NCBI GenBank assembly: GCA_903918045.1
Contig: CAIXCY010000211.1
Location: 1-34,744 of the forward strand
DNA length: 34,744 nucleotides
Reading direction: 5' to 3'
Origin: an uncultured Bacteroidia bacterium
GTDB taxonomy: Bacteria; Bacteroidota; Bacteroidia; Bacteroidales; Prolixibacteraceae
Positions 6,640 through 15,341 of the stretch are shown here, piece after piece. Both the position numbers and the translations under genes were made by a program. The notes beneath the pieces were generated by a model, which was given only the letters and a program-made list of their open reading frames with translations, was not told the origin of the DNA and searched no databases. Within the stretch, counting starts at the first letter, position 1, and each line of letters opens with the position of its first letter.

Positions 6640-9225
6640 CTATTCCACCTTAATTTCAGTCTGCCTTCCAATCCATTGATGCTGGTTGCTAAACCCGGCA
6701 ATTTCCACGACAAAGGTTGACTTAATATTACCGGTTTTAAAAGGGATCGTAGCCTCTCCATTATCATTCGTAAAAAGAACCGGCATCCACTGCAAGGTAG
6801 TTTTTAAATCGTACTTCATCTCTCCAATCGGTTCTGGAGAGTAAATTTTCGGAGATTTTTCATTCGATTGGCGGAGGATCTCATTTTGACTCAATTCAAT
6901 GTTGGTTCCACGTTTTGTTGTAATCTCTATCACTCCTACGGAATTCAAACCCGAATATTGCCCCATTTCAACCGGATCGAGCAATATACGGATATCCTCA
7001 ATGTCCAGTGGATTAATCCCCGAAAGTTGGGATGCTTCAGTTCCCATCCTTACACCGTCCACAACAATTAGTGCACCGTCCTGCGCCATGAAGGAGTTCC
7101 GCCCACGAAATATAATCTTTCCACCACTCATCTCATAAGGCCTTATTGAACTCAGAATTTCAAGTATATTAGACGACCCGTTTACATAACGTTTCCAATA
7201 ATCCTGAGTGATTTTTTTCTCTGAACCCCTGATTTTCAGGGAAGGTTTAGCTTTGAAAAAATCGGCATTCTCTTTAAAATAATTAGCGCCTGACATTTGA
7301 CCAAGTATTCCCCAATCGGCGGCTGTGATATTTTTCAGACTATTAACAAGCTCATCTTTAAAGCTTTTATTTAATTTGACCCTGTAGTTCACTTTCCCGA
7401 GTCCGTCAGTTGCAGTCGCTGACAGGTTTTGTTTATCGACAGAAACCGGCAGATTAACAGAAAACGCTCCTTGCTGATCACTCGTAGTATTGAACAGTTT
7501 GAGCGATGGTCCAGACAGACTTACAAGGGCATTTGCAACAGGTAGATTTTTATCATCTGACACATTGCCTGAGATCCGTATGGCATTGACTTTACCTGCA
7601 GAACCTTTTGCAGGATCAACCGACATAACCTGGTCCCAATCAAAACCGGTTAAGCTTTCACTCAAAAGAAAATCATCAAGTGAAAGCATCGTTGATTTAT
7701 CTTCGGATTCATCAACCGGAACTGCTCTCTTTAGACCATAGAGCAGGTTTTCGACACCATAAGCTGAAGAGGGAAAAGAATACTTGTCTGCAATGCTAAC
7801 GGCTAGTTCCGCCCGCACTGCATGTCCAAACTGGTCTGTAATTTTCAGATTGAGTTCATCCTCTTCACCAGGTTTAAAAGCATTCTTCTTCGAAGAGAAA
7901 GCCACATTCAGTGACTGGCTTTTGCCTGTCATTATCAGTCGCTGCCCAACCAGTGTACCCTTCTCATTAAATACAGCAAAGGCAGCAATTCCCGAGCGGA
8001 AATTATCAAGAGGGACATTGACAACGCCCGACTGCTCGAGTTCGAAATCGCCCGCCCAAACCAACACGCCATTAGCAACGGCAACAATCTTAAACTTTGA
8101 AGGTGATGACTTTGGAGCCCTCCCCATGAGTAGCGCCAGGTTCTTCCCATCATTGCCCTTCACCCGAAGGATCATTCCTTCTTGTGATAAAGGTGGCAAC
8201 TGAAACTCCTGATTTCTGCCAGGGTCACTTAAGATCTTCATGGTCAATTTTGCTGATTCGCAGTTTAACAGGCTAAAAGATCCCATCCCATTGGCAGTAG
8301 TTGCTGCCAGAACGATGACCTTTCCCTGTTCATCAACTATTTCCGAGTTCAATTTAACCGGATTCCCAAGTTGATCTTTCGCCTCAAAAACAACTAATTG
8401 TGCAATTCCAGGCACCCGTTTTCCCCCTTCCGGAAAAAACAATACATTTACCCGTTCTGAAACCGTAGGAATCTTACTGATGATATTTAAATGGTCTCTT
8501 CCTGCAGAAATTGTTAATGAAACCAAAAGTGGAGCTCCATTTTGTACAGGAGGGGTAAAAAAGACGAAATCCCCTGATCCGGATGGGCCTGTTTTACCCT
8601 TACCCGACAATAGCTCCCGATTCTGGTAAAAAATCTGGTATTCAAATTTCTTTCCAGTTACAGGCTTACCAGCCATGTCGGTTAACCTCAGTGATGCACT
8701 CTCTTTACAGTCGGCTAAATAAAAAGGTTTTGAAAATTCAAGATGAGGGACGATATCCAGAATTTCTGGTCTTCCGATGTTGATCCCCTTTTTAAATACA
8801 TTCCGGAAATCTCCATTCTCCATTTCGGGAGTATATGCCACAAGGTAATAAACATCACTTGGAAGATCCGCAGGAATCGCAAAATTAAAATCAGCAACGC
8901 CATTTTTGAGCATAAATTTACCTTCCAACACATTTCCCCCTTTATTGTCAATAAGCTGAACTGATAATTCAAGGCTGTTCAACGACAATGCCTGTGTAAC
9001 CGCATCGGTTACATATCCTTTCATCCAGATTGTTTCACCCTGGCGGTAAAGGGACTTGTCAGTCTGAATAACAATAACCTGATCAACTTTCCGGGTCCGA
9101 AACAACAAAAGCTGAGTCTTTAAACGAGCTGTAAAATCGTTCTCCTGTCCCATTCCCAGAATTGTACAGAAGACCAGAACAATCATTAAACCCATTTTTT
9201 TTCCTAAAACCTTAATCTTATTCAT
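6640..9225 (-). CDS. Macroglobulin-like (MG2) protein with internal TonB plug domain
   Basis: This 861-residue exported protein starts with a signal peptide (about residues 10-26). A macroglobulin MG2-type beta-sandwich follows (about 48-150; VIQTDKSLYRQGETIWMKGY is the hallmark), then further beta-sandwich domains, a carboxypeptidase-regulatory-like domain (about 548-615), and a TonB receptor plug (about 685-772, with DGALIVVDGVRM and GVIEITTKRG). It closes with an alpha-2-macroglobulin-like strand set (TLQWMPVLFTNDNGEATI, about 810-828). No outer-membrane beta-barrel follows the plug. The family is known in Bacteroidota but its role is unclear; attachment to a TonB-linked complex at the outer membrane is inference. 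It is the last gene of the sigma-anti-sigma group, 35 nt after the STN gene. Confidence 0.88.
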   Translation of the reverse strand: MNKIKVLGKKMGLMIVLVFCTILGMGQENDFTARLKTQLLLFRTRKVDQVIVIQTDKSLYRQGETIWMKGYVTDAVTQALSLNSLELSVQLIDNKGGNVLEGKFMLKNGVADFNFAIPADLPSDVYYLVAYTPEMENGDFRNVFKKGINIGRPEILDIVPHLEFSKPFYLADCKESASLRLTDMAGKPVTGKKFEYQIFYQNRELLSGKGKTGPSGSGDFVFFTPPVQNGAPLLVSLTISAGRDHLNIISKIPTVSERVNVLFFPEGGKRVPGIAQLVVFEAKDQLGNPVKLNSEIVDEQGKVIVLAATTANGMGSFSLLNCESAKLTMKILSDPGRNQEFQLPPLSQEGMILRVKGNDGKNLALLMGRAPKSSPSKFKIVAVANGVLVWAGDFELEQSGVVNVPLDNFRSGIAAFAVFNEKGTLVGQRLIMTGKSQSLNVAFSSKKNAFKPGEEDELNLKITDQFGHAVRAELAVSIADKYSFPSSAYGVENLLYGLKRAVPVDESEDKSTMLSLDDFLLSESLTGFDWDQVMSVDPAKGSAGKVNAIRISGNVSDDKNLPVANALVSLSGPSLKLFNTTSDQQGAFSVNLPVSVDKQNLSATATDGLGKVNYRVKLNKSFKDELVNSLKNITAADWGILGQMSGANYFKENADFFKAKPSLKIRGSEKKITQDYWKRYVNGSSNILEILSSIRPYEMSGGKIIFRGRNSFMAQDGALIVVDGVRMGTEASQLSGINPLDIEDIRILLDPVEMGQYSGLNSVGVIEITTKRGTNIELSQNEILRQSNEKSPKIYSPEPIGEMKYDLKTTLQWMPVLFTNDNGEATIPFKTGNIKSTFVVEIAGFSNQHQWIGRQTEIKVE

Positions 9226-9260
9226 ACTTTAGGTGTAAGTGTAAATTTATAATTGTCGAA

Positions 9261-10736
9261 TTACTTTCCTTCAACCGCCCGCAATGCTTTTCCAAGATCT
9301 TCGTCGGGTTTGATCACATTATAATTCCCCCAGAAGTCAGGATCATAGGAACCTTTAATATCAGAAAAAATGTCATCAGCTCTGAAGAGCCCTTCAGGAC
9401 CAAACCGGACATGGGATGGGAAGGGATATTGTTGTGTAACCAAAATATCTGAAACACTCCGGTATTCTGTTTTCAGACTCCCCTTTTTCTGTCGAATCTG
9501 AAAAGTAACATCAGTACGAGCTGAGAAAAACTGCCATCGACCATTAATCATCCTGTATTTAACGGAATATTCGGCCCCTTCGGGTCTGGTGACATAACCG
9601 AAGGGTTCTTTTTTAATAAAGGTCTCACCATTAAGCTTAAGACTCTTTTTATCAAGTCCAAACTCTGCACTTACAAGGGCATAACTTTCTGCATCAATTA
9701 AAATTCTACCATAGTAACAGGGGAATTCAATATCGGCATTCCTCGAAAAACGTATCACCCAGATCACACGGCCATTGAACATTTCGGGCTGCTCAAACCT
9801 GTACTTATAGAGATTCTCGAATTTGGGATCCAAAAATGTCTCCAGGTTACGGACAATATCCAGCGTTGTAATGTACCACGGGCCTCCCTGAATCTTTAGG
9901 GTTACATCATTAAAGTATTTTTGAAAATTGCTCTTTCGACCCTTTAAAAACCTCACCCTATCCGATACAGAAGAATCATAAGGATGTTTTAAAACCTCCA
10001 TGATAGCCTCCCAAATACCTACATACTGATCATCCCGCCTGATGGTCTCCCTATAAAAGGTCACCATCATCTGGGTTGATCCTTCATAATTCTGTTCAAT
10101 ATTTTTCCGGAATTTCTTCAATACATCAGACACATCAACAGGCTTTACCTCAATCTCTCGTAAATGAATTGATATTGGCTCCATTGTGATTTTGGGATTA
10201 AGCTTTAAAATTTCAATGGACATTTCCTGCGGTTTAAATCCCAGGCAACGGATAGAAACTGTCTTTGTCCGCAACCTCCAGGGAATGATAAGATCATATT
10301 TCCCGTCAATATTTGTCATCGTACCAATGCTCTCCCCCTCAATCCCTACAGATGCGTAGACTATGGGAGTCTCCCTCCTACCTTCAACAACAATACCTGA
10401 CAATTTGATCGGAGTAGCCTCTTTTCGGGTAATAATCAACTGATTATCGAGTTTATCGATACGATAATCGTTAACCGGAAGGATTTTACGGAGTAACTCA
10501 TCTACAGTAATATTGCATAAATTGAGTGAGATTAACCCTTTAGGAAGGATATCAGGATTGTAGGAGAAAAACAGGGTATTCTCATTTACGATCTTCTCGA
10601 GAATTTGTTCGACAGAGGAAGAATCGACCCGGCAAGTGAGCCGATGCTCAAGCACCGGCAAATGTTCCTGGCCGGATAATTTAAATCCCAGCAGGATCAA
10701 CAACAGCAGCATAAGATTCCTCGTGGAAAGCCGCAT
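9261..10736 (-). CDS. STN and carboxypeptidase-like regulatory domain protein
   Basis: After a signal peptide (residues 1-22), residues 31-103 form an STN (secretin/TonB short N-terminal) domain, including VEQILEKIV and the closing strand DNQLIITRKE. A carboxypeptidase-D regulatory-like domain follows (about 111-185, with GIVVEGRRETPIVYASVGI and DGKYDLIIP). The remaining 300 residues are rich in aromatic beta-strands and contain no plug or barrel that I can recognise; they resemble the long uncharacterised tails of Bacteroidota CarboxypepD_reg-like proteins. In FecIR-type systems an STN domain contacts the anti-sigma factor, so this protein, directly downstream of fecR (52-nt gap), is a candidate signal transducer replacing the usual receptor. 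That role is inference. Confidence 0.85.
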   Translation of the reverse strand: MRLSTRNLMLLLLILLGFKLSGQEHLPVLEHRLTCRVDSSSVEQILEKIVNENTLFFSYNPDILPKGLISLNLCNITVDELLRKILPVNDYRIDKLDNQLIITRKEATPIKLSGIVVEGRRETPIVYASVGIEGESIGTMTNIDGKYDLIIPWRLRTKTVSIRCLGFKPQEMSIEILKLNPKITMEPISIHLREIEVKPVDVSDVLKKFRKNIEQNYEGSTQMMVTFYRETIRRDDQYVGIWEAIMEVLKHPYDSSVSDRVRFLKGRKSNFQKYFNDVTLKIQGGPWYITTLDIVRNLETFLDPKFENLYKYRFEQPEMFNGRVIWVIRFSRNADIEFPCYYGRILIDAESYALVSAEFGLDKKSLKLNGETFIKKEPFGYVTRPEGAEYSVKYRMINGRWQFFSARTDVTFQIRQKKGSLKTEYRSVSDILVTQQYPFPSHVRFGPEGLFRADDIFSDIKGSYDPDFWGNYNVIKPDEDLGKALRAVEGK

Positions 10737-10788
10737 GAATTTATTATTAGTTTATCCGAAATTAACAATTCCGGAGGAGAAAACCCTG

Positions 10789-11811
10789 CTAATTTACACT
10801 TCTGGTCAATATAATTTCATCGCCACTCTTTTTAACCTTAAGATGATGGGTACGAGCAATAACATTAATAATATAATCAGGATTCAAATCTGAGAAGTTG
10901 GCGGTATAAGGCACTCGTCCCAACTCCGGATTTTCTATTCTTAGCTTAATATGATAGGTATTTTGAAGAACCTGACAAACTTCGGAGAGCGGAGTTCGCT
11001 GAAAAGTTATCACATTGGTCATCCACGATCCATAATTGGGTGCCAGCGTCTTATCCTGGCCTGACTCTCCCTCCACCACTTTGATCCATCCACGTTGACC
11101 AGCAGGCAATAAAAGAACCTTAGCTTCACTTGTACTTTTTAAAATTGGGGTAAGCCTGACCTTTCCAGTCTCTACATTCACCTCAACTTTGTTCGTATTC
11201 GGGTATGCAGATACATTAAATGAGGTTCCAAGTACCTCAACAGTTGCATTTGCAGTTTCAATTTTAAAGGGGTGAACAGAATCTTTAGCAACCTCAAAAA
11301 ATGCCTCTCCAGAAAGTTTAACGATGCGAATTCCCCTATAAAAGTGTTGCGGATATTCAATTTTTGTATTGGCATTTAATTTTACAACCGAACCATCGGG
11401 CAAAACGATTCTTGTAACATTTGAAGGGTTTGCTGTTGTTTCAGCAAGAGCCATCTGAACAGGAATTTCACCCACTTTTGGCGGTGATTTAACAACTAAC
11501 CAAGTGGCATAACCAATGCCGATAACCATCAAAAAAATAGCGGCATATTGAAAAGCTCGGTTTTTAAATTTTTTAAATCTCACTATTTTCTCAGACACCT
11601 GAATTTTATTTTGAATTTGCAGCCATCCATTATCAGGATCGGCGGCCGTATAGCTGAAATTCAAACCGGCGGCCTCCCATGCTGAAGTAAGTTCATTATC
11701 CAAGTTATCTGATGGGTCGCCTACAAAAGAATGGTCTTTCTCCCCATTCAGGAATGCGGTCCATTGAATCTGCTTGTCAGACTGATTATCATATTTGTTA
11801 TTCATATTCAT
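10789..11811 (-). CDS. FecR-family anti-sigma factor
   Basis: The 340-residue protein has the FecR layout: a cytoplasmic N-terminal part that would hold the sigma factor (about 1-85), one membrane segment (FQYAAIFLMVIGIGYATWLV, residues 87-106), a periplasmic FecR beta-domain (about 130-225, with LPDGSVVKLNANTKIEYP, GEAFFEVAKD and VLGTSFNVSAY), and a C-terminal DUF4974 domain (about 268-335, with PLSEVCQVLQNTYHI). The domain order is standard for Bacteroidota. It probably holds the ECF sigma factor inactive until an outer-membrane signal arrives. It starts 19 nt after the sigma gene and is followed by the STN protein. A second in-frame ATG at 11805 is an alternative start. Confidence 0.95.
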   Translation of the reverse strand: MNMNNKYDNQSDKQIQWTAFLNGEKDHSFVGDPSDNLDNELTSAWEAAGLNFSYTAADPDNGWLQIQNKIQVSEKIVRFKKFKNRAFQYAAIFLMVIGIGYATWLVVKSPPKVGEIPVQMALAETTANPSNVTRIVLPDGSVVKLNANTKIEYPQHFYRGIRIVKLSGEAFFEVAKDSVHPFKIETANATVEVLGTSFNVSAYPNTNKVEVNVETGKVRLTPILKSTSEAKVLLLPAGQRGWIKVVEGESGQDKTLAPNYGSWMTNVITFQRTPLSEVCQVLQNTYHIKLRIENPELGRVPYTANFSDLNPDYIINVIARTHHLKVKKSGDEIILTRSVN

Positions 11812-11830
11812 ATATATTAGGACAATCTTT

Positions 11831-12415
11831 TTACCCTTTACCCTTAATTGATCGCATGAAAAAAAGCACCAAATGTTTTAACACCTTAAGCGATTCCCTT
11901 AATTGCTTAAGAGCTAACGACATTTGAGTCTCTATAGTTTTTACTGAAAGTTCAAGACGTTCGGCAATTTCGCGGTATTTGAGCCCCTCTTCACGCGCAA
12001 GGCGGAAGATCTCCTGTCTTTTTGGGGGAAGGGCAGAAATGGCTGCCTCTATCCTGTTCATCAGATCTGGTTCCGGGAAGAATTCACTGTAATCATTCCG
12101 GTCTGTTTCATTCTGTATCACAAAGGCCTGGTATCGTGATTTAATCCGTTCATGCTCCAAAAAGTTAATGCAGTGATTCTTCACTGACCTGAAGAGGTAG
12201 TGCATAAGCGATGAAGTGATCATGATCTCTATCCGGTTCTGCCACAGTCGGAGGAATACATCCTGAACGACACTTTCCGATTCGGGCAGATTTCCTAAAA
12301 AGCGAAAGGCATAGGCAGTCATAGGGCGGTAATAGGCCCGAAAGATCTTTTCGTATGCACCGTTATCGTTCCGTTTTATAGCTTCAAAGATTTGCCTTTC
12401 GTCAGCAAGCACCAT
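11831..12415 (-). CDS. ECF-type RNA polymerase sigma factor
   Basis: This 194-residue protein has the two regions of ECF sigma factors: region 2 (about residues 22-90, with YEKIFRAYYRPMTAYAFRFL and VVQDVFLRLWQN, which bind core polymerase and the -10 region) and region 4 (about 122-175), whose helix-turn-helix reads LKYREIAERLELSVKTIETQ and contacts the -35 region. The Bacteroidota pairing with FecR indicates cell-surface signalling. A chain of four genes on the minus strand (sigma, FecR, STN protein, MG2-plug protein) with gaps of 19, 52 and 35 nt suggests one operon, probably autoregulated. The targets are unknown. A TATCTTG at 12442-12436 is a weak promoter candidate. Confidence 0.95.
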   Translation of the reverse strand: MVLADERQIFEAIKRNDNGAYEKIFRAYYRPMTAYAFRFLGNLPESESVVQDVFLRLWQNRIEIMITSSLMHYLFRSVKNHCINFLEHERIKSRYQAFVIQNETDRNDYSEFFPEPDLMNRIEAAISALPPKRQEIFRLAREEGLKYREIAERLELSVKTIETQMSLALKQLRESLKVLKHLVLFFMRSIKGKG

Positions 12416-12515
12416 AGCGTTTAAGATTAAAACTACAAGATAACGTGTTGACAGTTGAAATACAAGAAACCCTTAAAGAATTGGAAAAAATATTTCGCTG
12501 CAAAGAATATTCAAT

Positions 12516-12523
12516 TATCTTTG
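12516..12523 (+). promoter_or_regulatory. -7 box for tRNA-Leu
   Basis: TATCTTTG followed by CAG is a perfect TAnnTTTG match 28 nt before the tRNA 5' end, with TTTC at the -33 distance. It resembles the box ahead of the tRNA relic at 207-215. Confidence 0.6.
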
Positions 12524-12550
12524 CAGCGCGTTTACGAAACGATTTAATAT

Positions 12551-12634
12551 GCCCGGGTGGCGGAATTGGTAGACGCGCTGGACTCAAAATCCAGTGATAG
12601 CAATGTCGTGTGGGTTCGATTCCCACCCCGGGTA
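12551..12634 (+). tRNA. tRNA-Leu (anticodon CAA)
   Basis: A complete class II tRNA is visible: acceptor strand GCCCGGG pairs with CCCGGGT (12627-12633, one G-U pair), the D-arm follows, the anticodon stem CTGGA/TCCAG encloses the loop CTCAAAA with anticodon CAA, and the long variable arm (TGATAGCAATGTCG region) is as in leucine tRNAs. The T-arm is GTGGG-TTCGATT-CCCAC and A12634 is the discriminator. CCA is not encoded. It reads UUG codons. It has its own promoter and a terminator. Confidence 0.96.
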
Positions 12635-12649
12635 CTTCAAAAATTAAAT

Positions 12650-12690
12650 AAAACGCTTGTAGTCCATAGATTACAAGCGTTTTGTCTTTG
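12650..12690. terminator. Terminator hairpin after tRNA-Leu
   Basis: A perfect 12-bp stem (12650-12661 with 12672-12683), a 10-nt loop and flanking A/T runs form a hairpin 15 nt after the tRNA. It would end the tRNA transcript and could work in both directions. Confidence 0.65.
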
Positions 12691-12815
12691 GTAAGTAACA
12701 GAATAGTAGTAATATGTAACAAATTAATGATCTCGGATTTTGAAATCCCAATATCTTTAATGCGAAGAATAAAATAACTGATCCAGCGGTTAGGATATTT
12801 AATAATAGGAAAGCG

Positions 12816-12823
12816 TATATTTG
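12816..12823 (+). promoter_or_regulatory. Candidate -7 box for the DUF4256 gene
   Basis: TATATTTG is a perfect TAnnTTTG match about 108 nt upstream of the ATG, which leaves a leader of roughly 100 nt. No clear -33 box. Confidence 0.35.
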
Positions 12824-12930
12824 AAACGATTACTCCCTCGGGAGGTACCGCAGATAAAACTGATAACTGAGACCATAAGCTTTAGGGGGGAATATACAAT
12901 CGATGCTGTAAAATTTAAACTTTTAGGCCT

Positions 12931-13500
12931 ATGAAGAACAGAAAGGAGTTGCCATCTGCACAGCGCGAGACACTTATCAGCACATTAAGGGATCGATTTG
13001 AGAAAAACATGAACCGCCATATCGGTCTGGAATGGGCCAACGTGGAGGTTAATCTGAATTCCACTGCCGGCGAAGAAAAATTGTGGTCACTCAATGAAAT
13101 GGAAAGTACCGGCGGTGAACCGGACGTTCTAGGCTATGATAAGGTGATGGGTGAATACATTTTTTATGATTGCTCAGCGGAAAGCCCCAAAGGACGCAGA
13201 ACCATCTGCTATGACGGCACTGCGCTGGAATCGAGGAAAGAATTTAAACCGGAAAATAATGCGATTGATATGGCTGCAGCCATGGGTATTGAACTCTTAA
13301 CCGAAGAGCAATATCGGGAATTGCAGAAATTCGGAATTTTCGATACCAAAACATCGAGCTGGGTGATAACACCTTTGAAGATTAGGGAACGTGGGGGTGC
13401 AATCTTTTGTGATCGACGCTACGACCATGTCTTCACGTATCACAATGGTGCTGAATCTTACTATGCCGCAAGGGGTTTCAGAGGGTCGCTTAGGGTTTAA
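12931..13500 (+). CDS. DUF4256 family protein
   Basis: This 189-residue soluble protein matches the DUF4256 family along its length: NRHIGLEWANVEVNL (about 31-45), LWSLNEMESTGGEPDVLGYD (about 51-70), YIFYDCSAESPKGRRTICYD (about 76-95), and a C-terminal GGAIFCDRRYDHVFTYHNGA with the usual YYAARGFRGSLRV ending. The function of the family is unknown. No signal peptide or membrane segment is seen, so it should be cytoplasmic. It stands alone, convergent with the cytochrome c gene. Confidence 0.9.
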   Translation: MKNRKELPSAQRETLISTLRDRFEKNMNRHIGLEWANVEVNLNSTAGEEKLWSLNEMESTGGEPDVLGYDKVMGEYIFYDCSAESPKGRRTICYDGTALESRKEFKPENNAIDMAAAMGIELLTEEQYRELQKFGIFDTKTSSWVITPLKIRERGGAIFCDRRYDHVFTYHNGAESYYAARGFRGSLRV

Positions 13501-13620
13501 CATCCGGGGCAACCAAAAGGTGCTCAAACTTGCACGAATCAACTTTCGAATTATCCGCTTATAAATGGGGGCAGATATTTCAATTCCCTTATTTTGGATC
13601 CCTTTTGCCTTTCTAAAATA

Positions 13621-14166
13621 TTAATTGGTCCACAATGCCTTACCCGGCTCAAGCCTAACCGTATCGGTCTTATCAACAGCAATAAATATAAAATGCCCGG
13701 ATGGTGCGACCGGACCGGTTCGCCATTTACCATCTTTACCTGTTTTAATCTGCAGTGTTTCCCCTTGGCTGGTCAAAGATAGCGTTGTTCCTGGCAAGCT
13801 CTCGCCCGAATAGCTAATGATATTCGTTAGAGTATCTGCTGATGTAATAAATATGAATGGTCTATGTTTTGCCAATGCCTGACTATAGGCGATCATTGCA
13901 TCAATATCAGCCTTGTTTGGGTTTAGACCTCCGGGGCCTTTCATCATTAAACGGATAAACCGCTCGAGTTCCCTTTGGGGAAGTTTTCCGAAATCTTCCC
14001 CAAAGGAGGCACCCTGCGGACCATGACACCTCGCACACGAGGATTTAAAGGTACTTACCGGAGGGTATTTAACAATTCCTGATCCATTATCGCCTAAGTT
14101 AATCGTGTTTCCCGACAGGAGAATAGTGCATAAAACAAGTAAAACTGATATTACGGAAGTTTTCAT
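13621..14166 (-). CDS. Exported c-type cytochrome
   Basis: The 181-residue protein has a signal peptide (residues 1-20) and one heme-binding site, SCARCHG (Cys44, Cys47, His48). The likely distal methionine lies in IRLMMKGPGGLNP (Met74 or Met75). Residues from about 105 form a beta-rich tail (LPGTTLSLTSQGE, GKDGKWRTGP) that resembles an Ig-like cap. It probably takes electrons from the adjacent sugar dehydrogenase in the periplasm. I chose the ATG at 14166; a longer in-frame reading to 14193 would overlap the end of that dehydrogenase gene and lacks a signal-peptide start. GGAGG upstream of the ATG, at the end of the neighbour, could be its ribosome site. Confidence 0.88.
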   Translation of the reverse strand: MKTSVISVLLVLCTILLSGNTINLGDNGSGIVKYPPVSTFKSSCARCHGPQGASFGEDFGKLPQRELERFIRLMMKGPGGLNPNKADIDAMIAYSQALAKHRPFIFITSADTLTNIISYSGESLPGTTLSLTSQGETLQIKTGKDGKWRTGPVAPSGHFIFIAVDKTDTVRLEPGKALWTN

Positions 14167-14174
14167 AAAGACAG

Positions 14175-15341
14175 CTATTTCCCTCCGTTCCACGATAGTC
14201 GGTAAATCATATTGCCGTTATCATCTGAGATCAACAGTGACCCATCAGGGGCGACTACAACATCGACTGGTCTTCCGAGCACTTTGCCATCCGGAGAAAG
14301 AAAATTAACATATTTAAGTTCTCCATAGGGATGTCCATTCTCAAACAACACTCTGTTCAAACAGTAGCCGGCTTTTTCGCTTCTGTTCCATGATCCGTGA
14401 AAAGCAACAAAAGCGTCATTATTGCATTCAGAAGGGAACTGACTTCCAGTATAAAAAGTCATCGCACAAGGGGCCCAGTGTGCACCGGTAGCCCATTCAG
14501 GTACAATAGTTTTAGCTGCAAGCTCAACGATATCAGCCCTGTCCATATATTCATAACGAGGAACACGGTTGCCAACAATAAAAGGATGTCCATAAAACCC
14601 ATCCTGTACATAGCGATTCATCTCATCAGGAGGGTTATTGTCCGTAATCGGCTGTTTGCCTGTTGAAGATTTCTTTTCAAGGTTCCCTCCAAACATGTCA
14701 CTGCCATGGTCCATTCCCCAAATTTCGTCACTCCCCGGCCTGAGAACCAGTTTCTCCGTATTTCGGATACCGGAAGCAAAAAGTTTCTTGTCTCCCCCTT
14801 TAAGGTCGTAAGACCAAATCTTTTGGCGGTCGGTTCCTTCATCCGTGGAAATATTTCCTGAACAACCAATCTCTGTAAAAAGCCTGTTGTTTTGTATAAG
14901 TATCGGACGCCACCAATGACCACCCCCTTCTGGAAGTGACCCTTTTGGAATAACCGTCTCGATTTGATCAGCAACACCGTCACGATCGCGGTCCACAGCC
15001 CTATAGATAGCGCCTGATTGCGTAAACCAAAGCCAACCCTCATGGAAATACATACCCTGGACGGTAGGATAACCAGTTACAAAAGTTTTTACAGTTTCAT
15101 AATACCCATCATTGTCAATATCTTTCAGGGACTTAATCTCACCGCTTTCAGGGAGGGAGACATAAAGGGTTCCCTGATCATCAAAAGCCATAAAACGCGG
15201 ATTTTCAATTGAATTTTGTACAACTGAGAGTGTAAAACCAGCTCTCACCCATATACCCTTATCGGGTGATACTTGCTGAGCGTTTATGAAACCAGCTTGA
15301 AAAAGACCAGCCAATAAAAGTATTAAACGTATATTTCTCAT
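14175..15341 (-). CDS. PQQ-dependent sugar dehydrogenase-like beta-propeller
   Basis: The 388-residue exported protein (signal peptide 1-21) belongs to the soluble glucose/sorbosone dehydrogenase family, a beta-propeller that uses pyrroloquinoline quinone. Family marks include ENPRFMAFDDQGTLYVSLPE (about 46-65), GGGHWWRPILIQNNRL (about 139-154), GIRNTEKLVLRPGSDEIWGM (about 191-210) and VDVVVAPDGSLLISDDNGN near the end. It would oxidise a sugar or polyol in the periplasm and pass electrons to the cytochrome c encoded 8 nt downstream. The substrate cannot be read from the sequence, and no PQQ synthesis genes are present in the window, so a family member with another cofactor or function is possible. 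Confidence 0.88.
   Translation of the reverse strand: MRNIRLILLLAGLFQAGFINAQQVSPDKGIWVRAGFTLSVVQNSIENPRFMAFDDQGTLYVSLPESGEIKSLKDIDNDGYYETVKTFVTGYPTVQGMYFHEGWLWFTQSGAIYRAVDRDRDGVADQIETVIPKGSLPEGGGHWWRPILIQNNRLFTEIGCSGNISTDEGTDRQKIWSYDLKGGDKKLFASGIRNTEKLVLRPGSDEIWGMDHGSDMFGGNLEKKSSTGKQPITDNNPPDEMNRYVQDGFYGHPFIVGNRVPRYEYMDRADIVELAAKTIVPEWATGAHWAPCAMTFYTGSQFPSECNNDAFVAFHGSWNRSEKAGYCLNRVLFENGHPYGELKYVNFLSPDGKVLGRPVDVVVAPDGSLLISDDNGNMIYRLSWNGGK

Noticed and set aside
7784-8203. A 139-codon plus-strand frame
   Set aside because: It is antisense to the MG2-plug gene, has no start signal and no family resemblance.
12402-12722. A 106-codon frame on the minus strand
   Set aside because: It overlaps the tRNA-Leu gene and its terminator in antisense, so it is not a protein gene.
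12832-12846. CTCCC/GGGAG hairpin in the leader of the DUF4256 gene
   Set aside because: The loop is only two bases and the stem is five base pairs at most, too weak to call as a regulatory element.
14618-15043. A 141-codon minus-strand frame
   Set aside because: It is a shifted reading of the sugar dehydrogenase gene, which has full-length family motifs.
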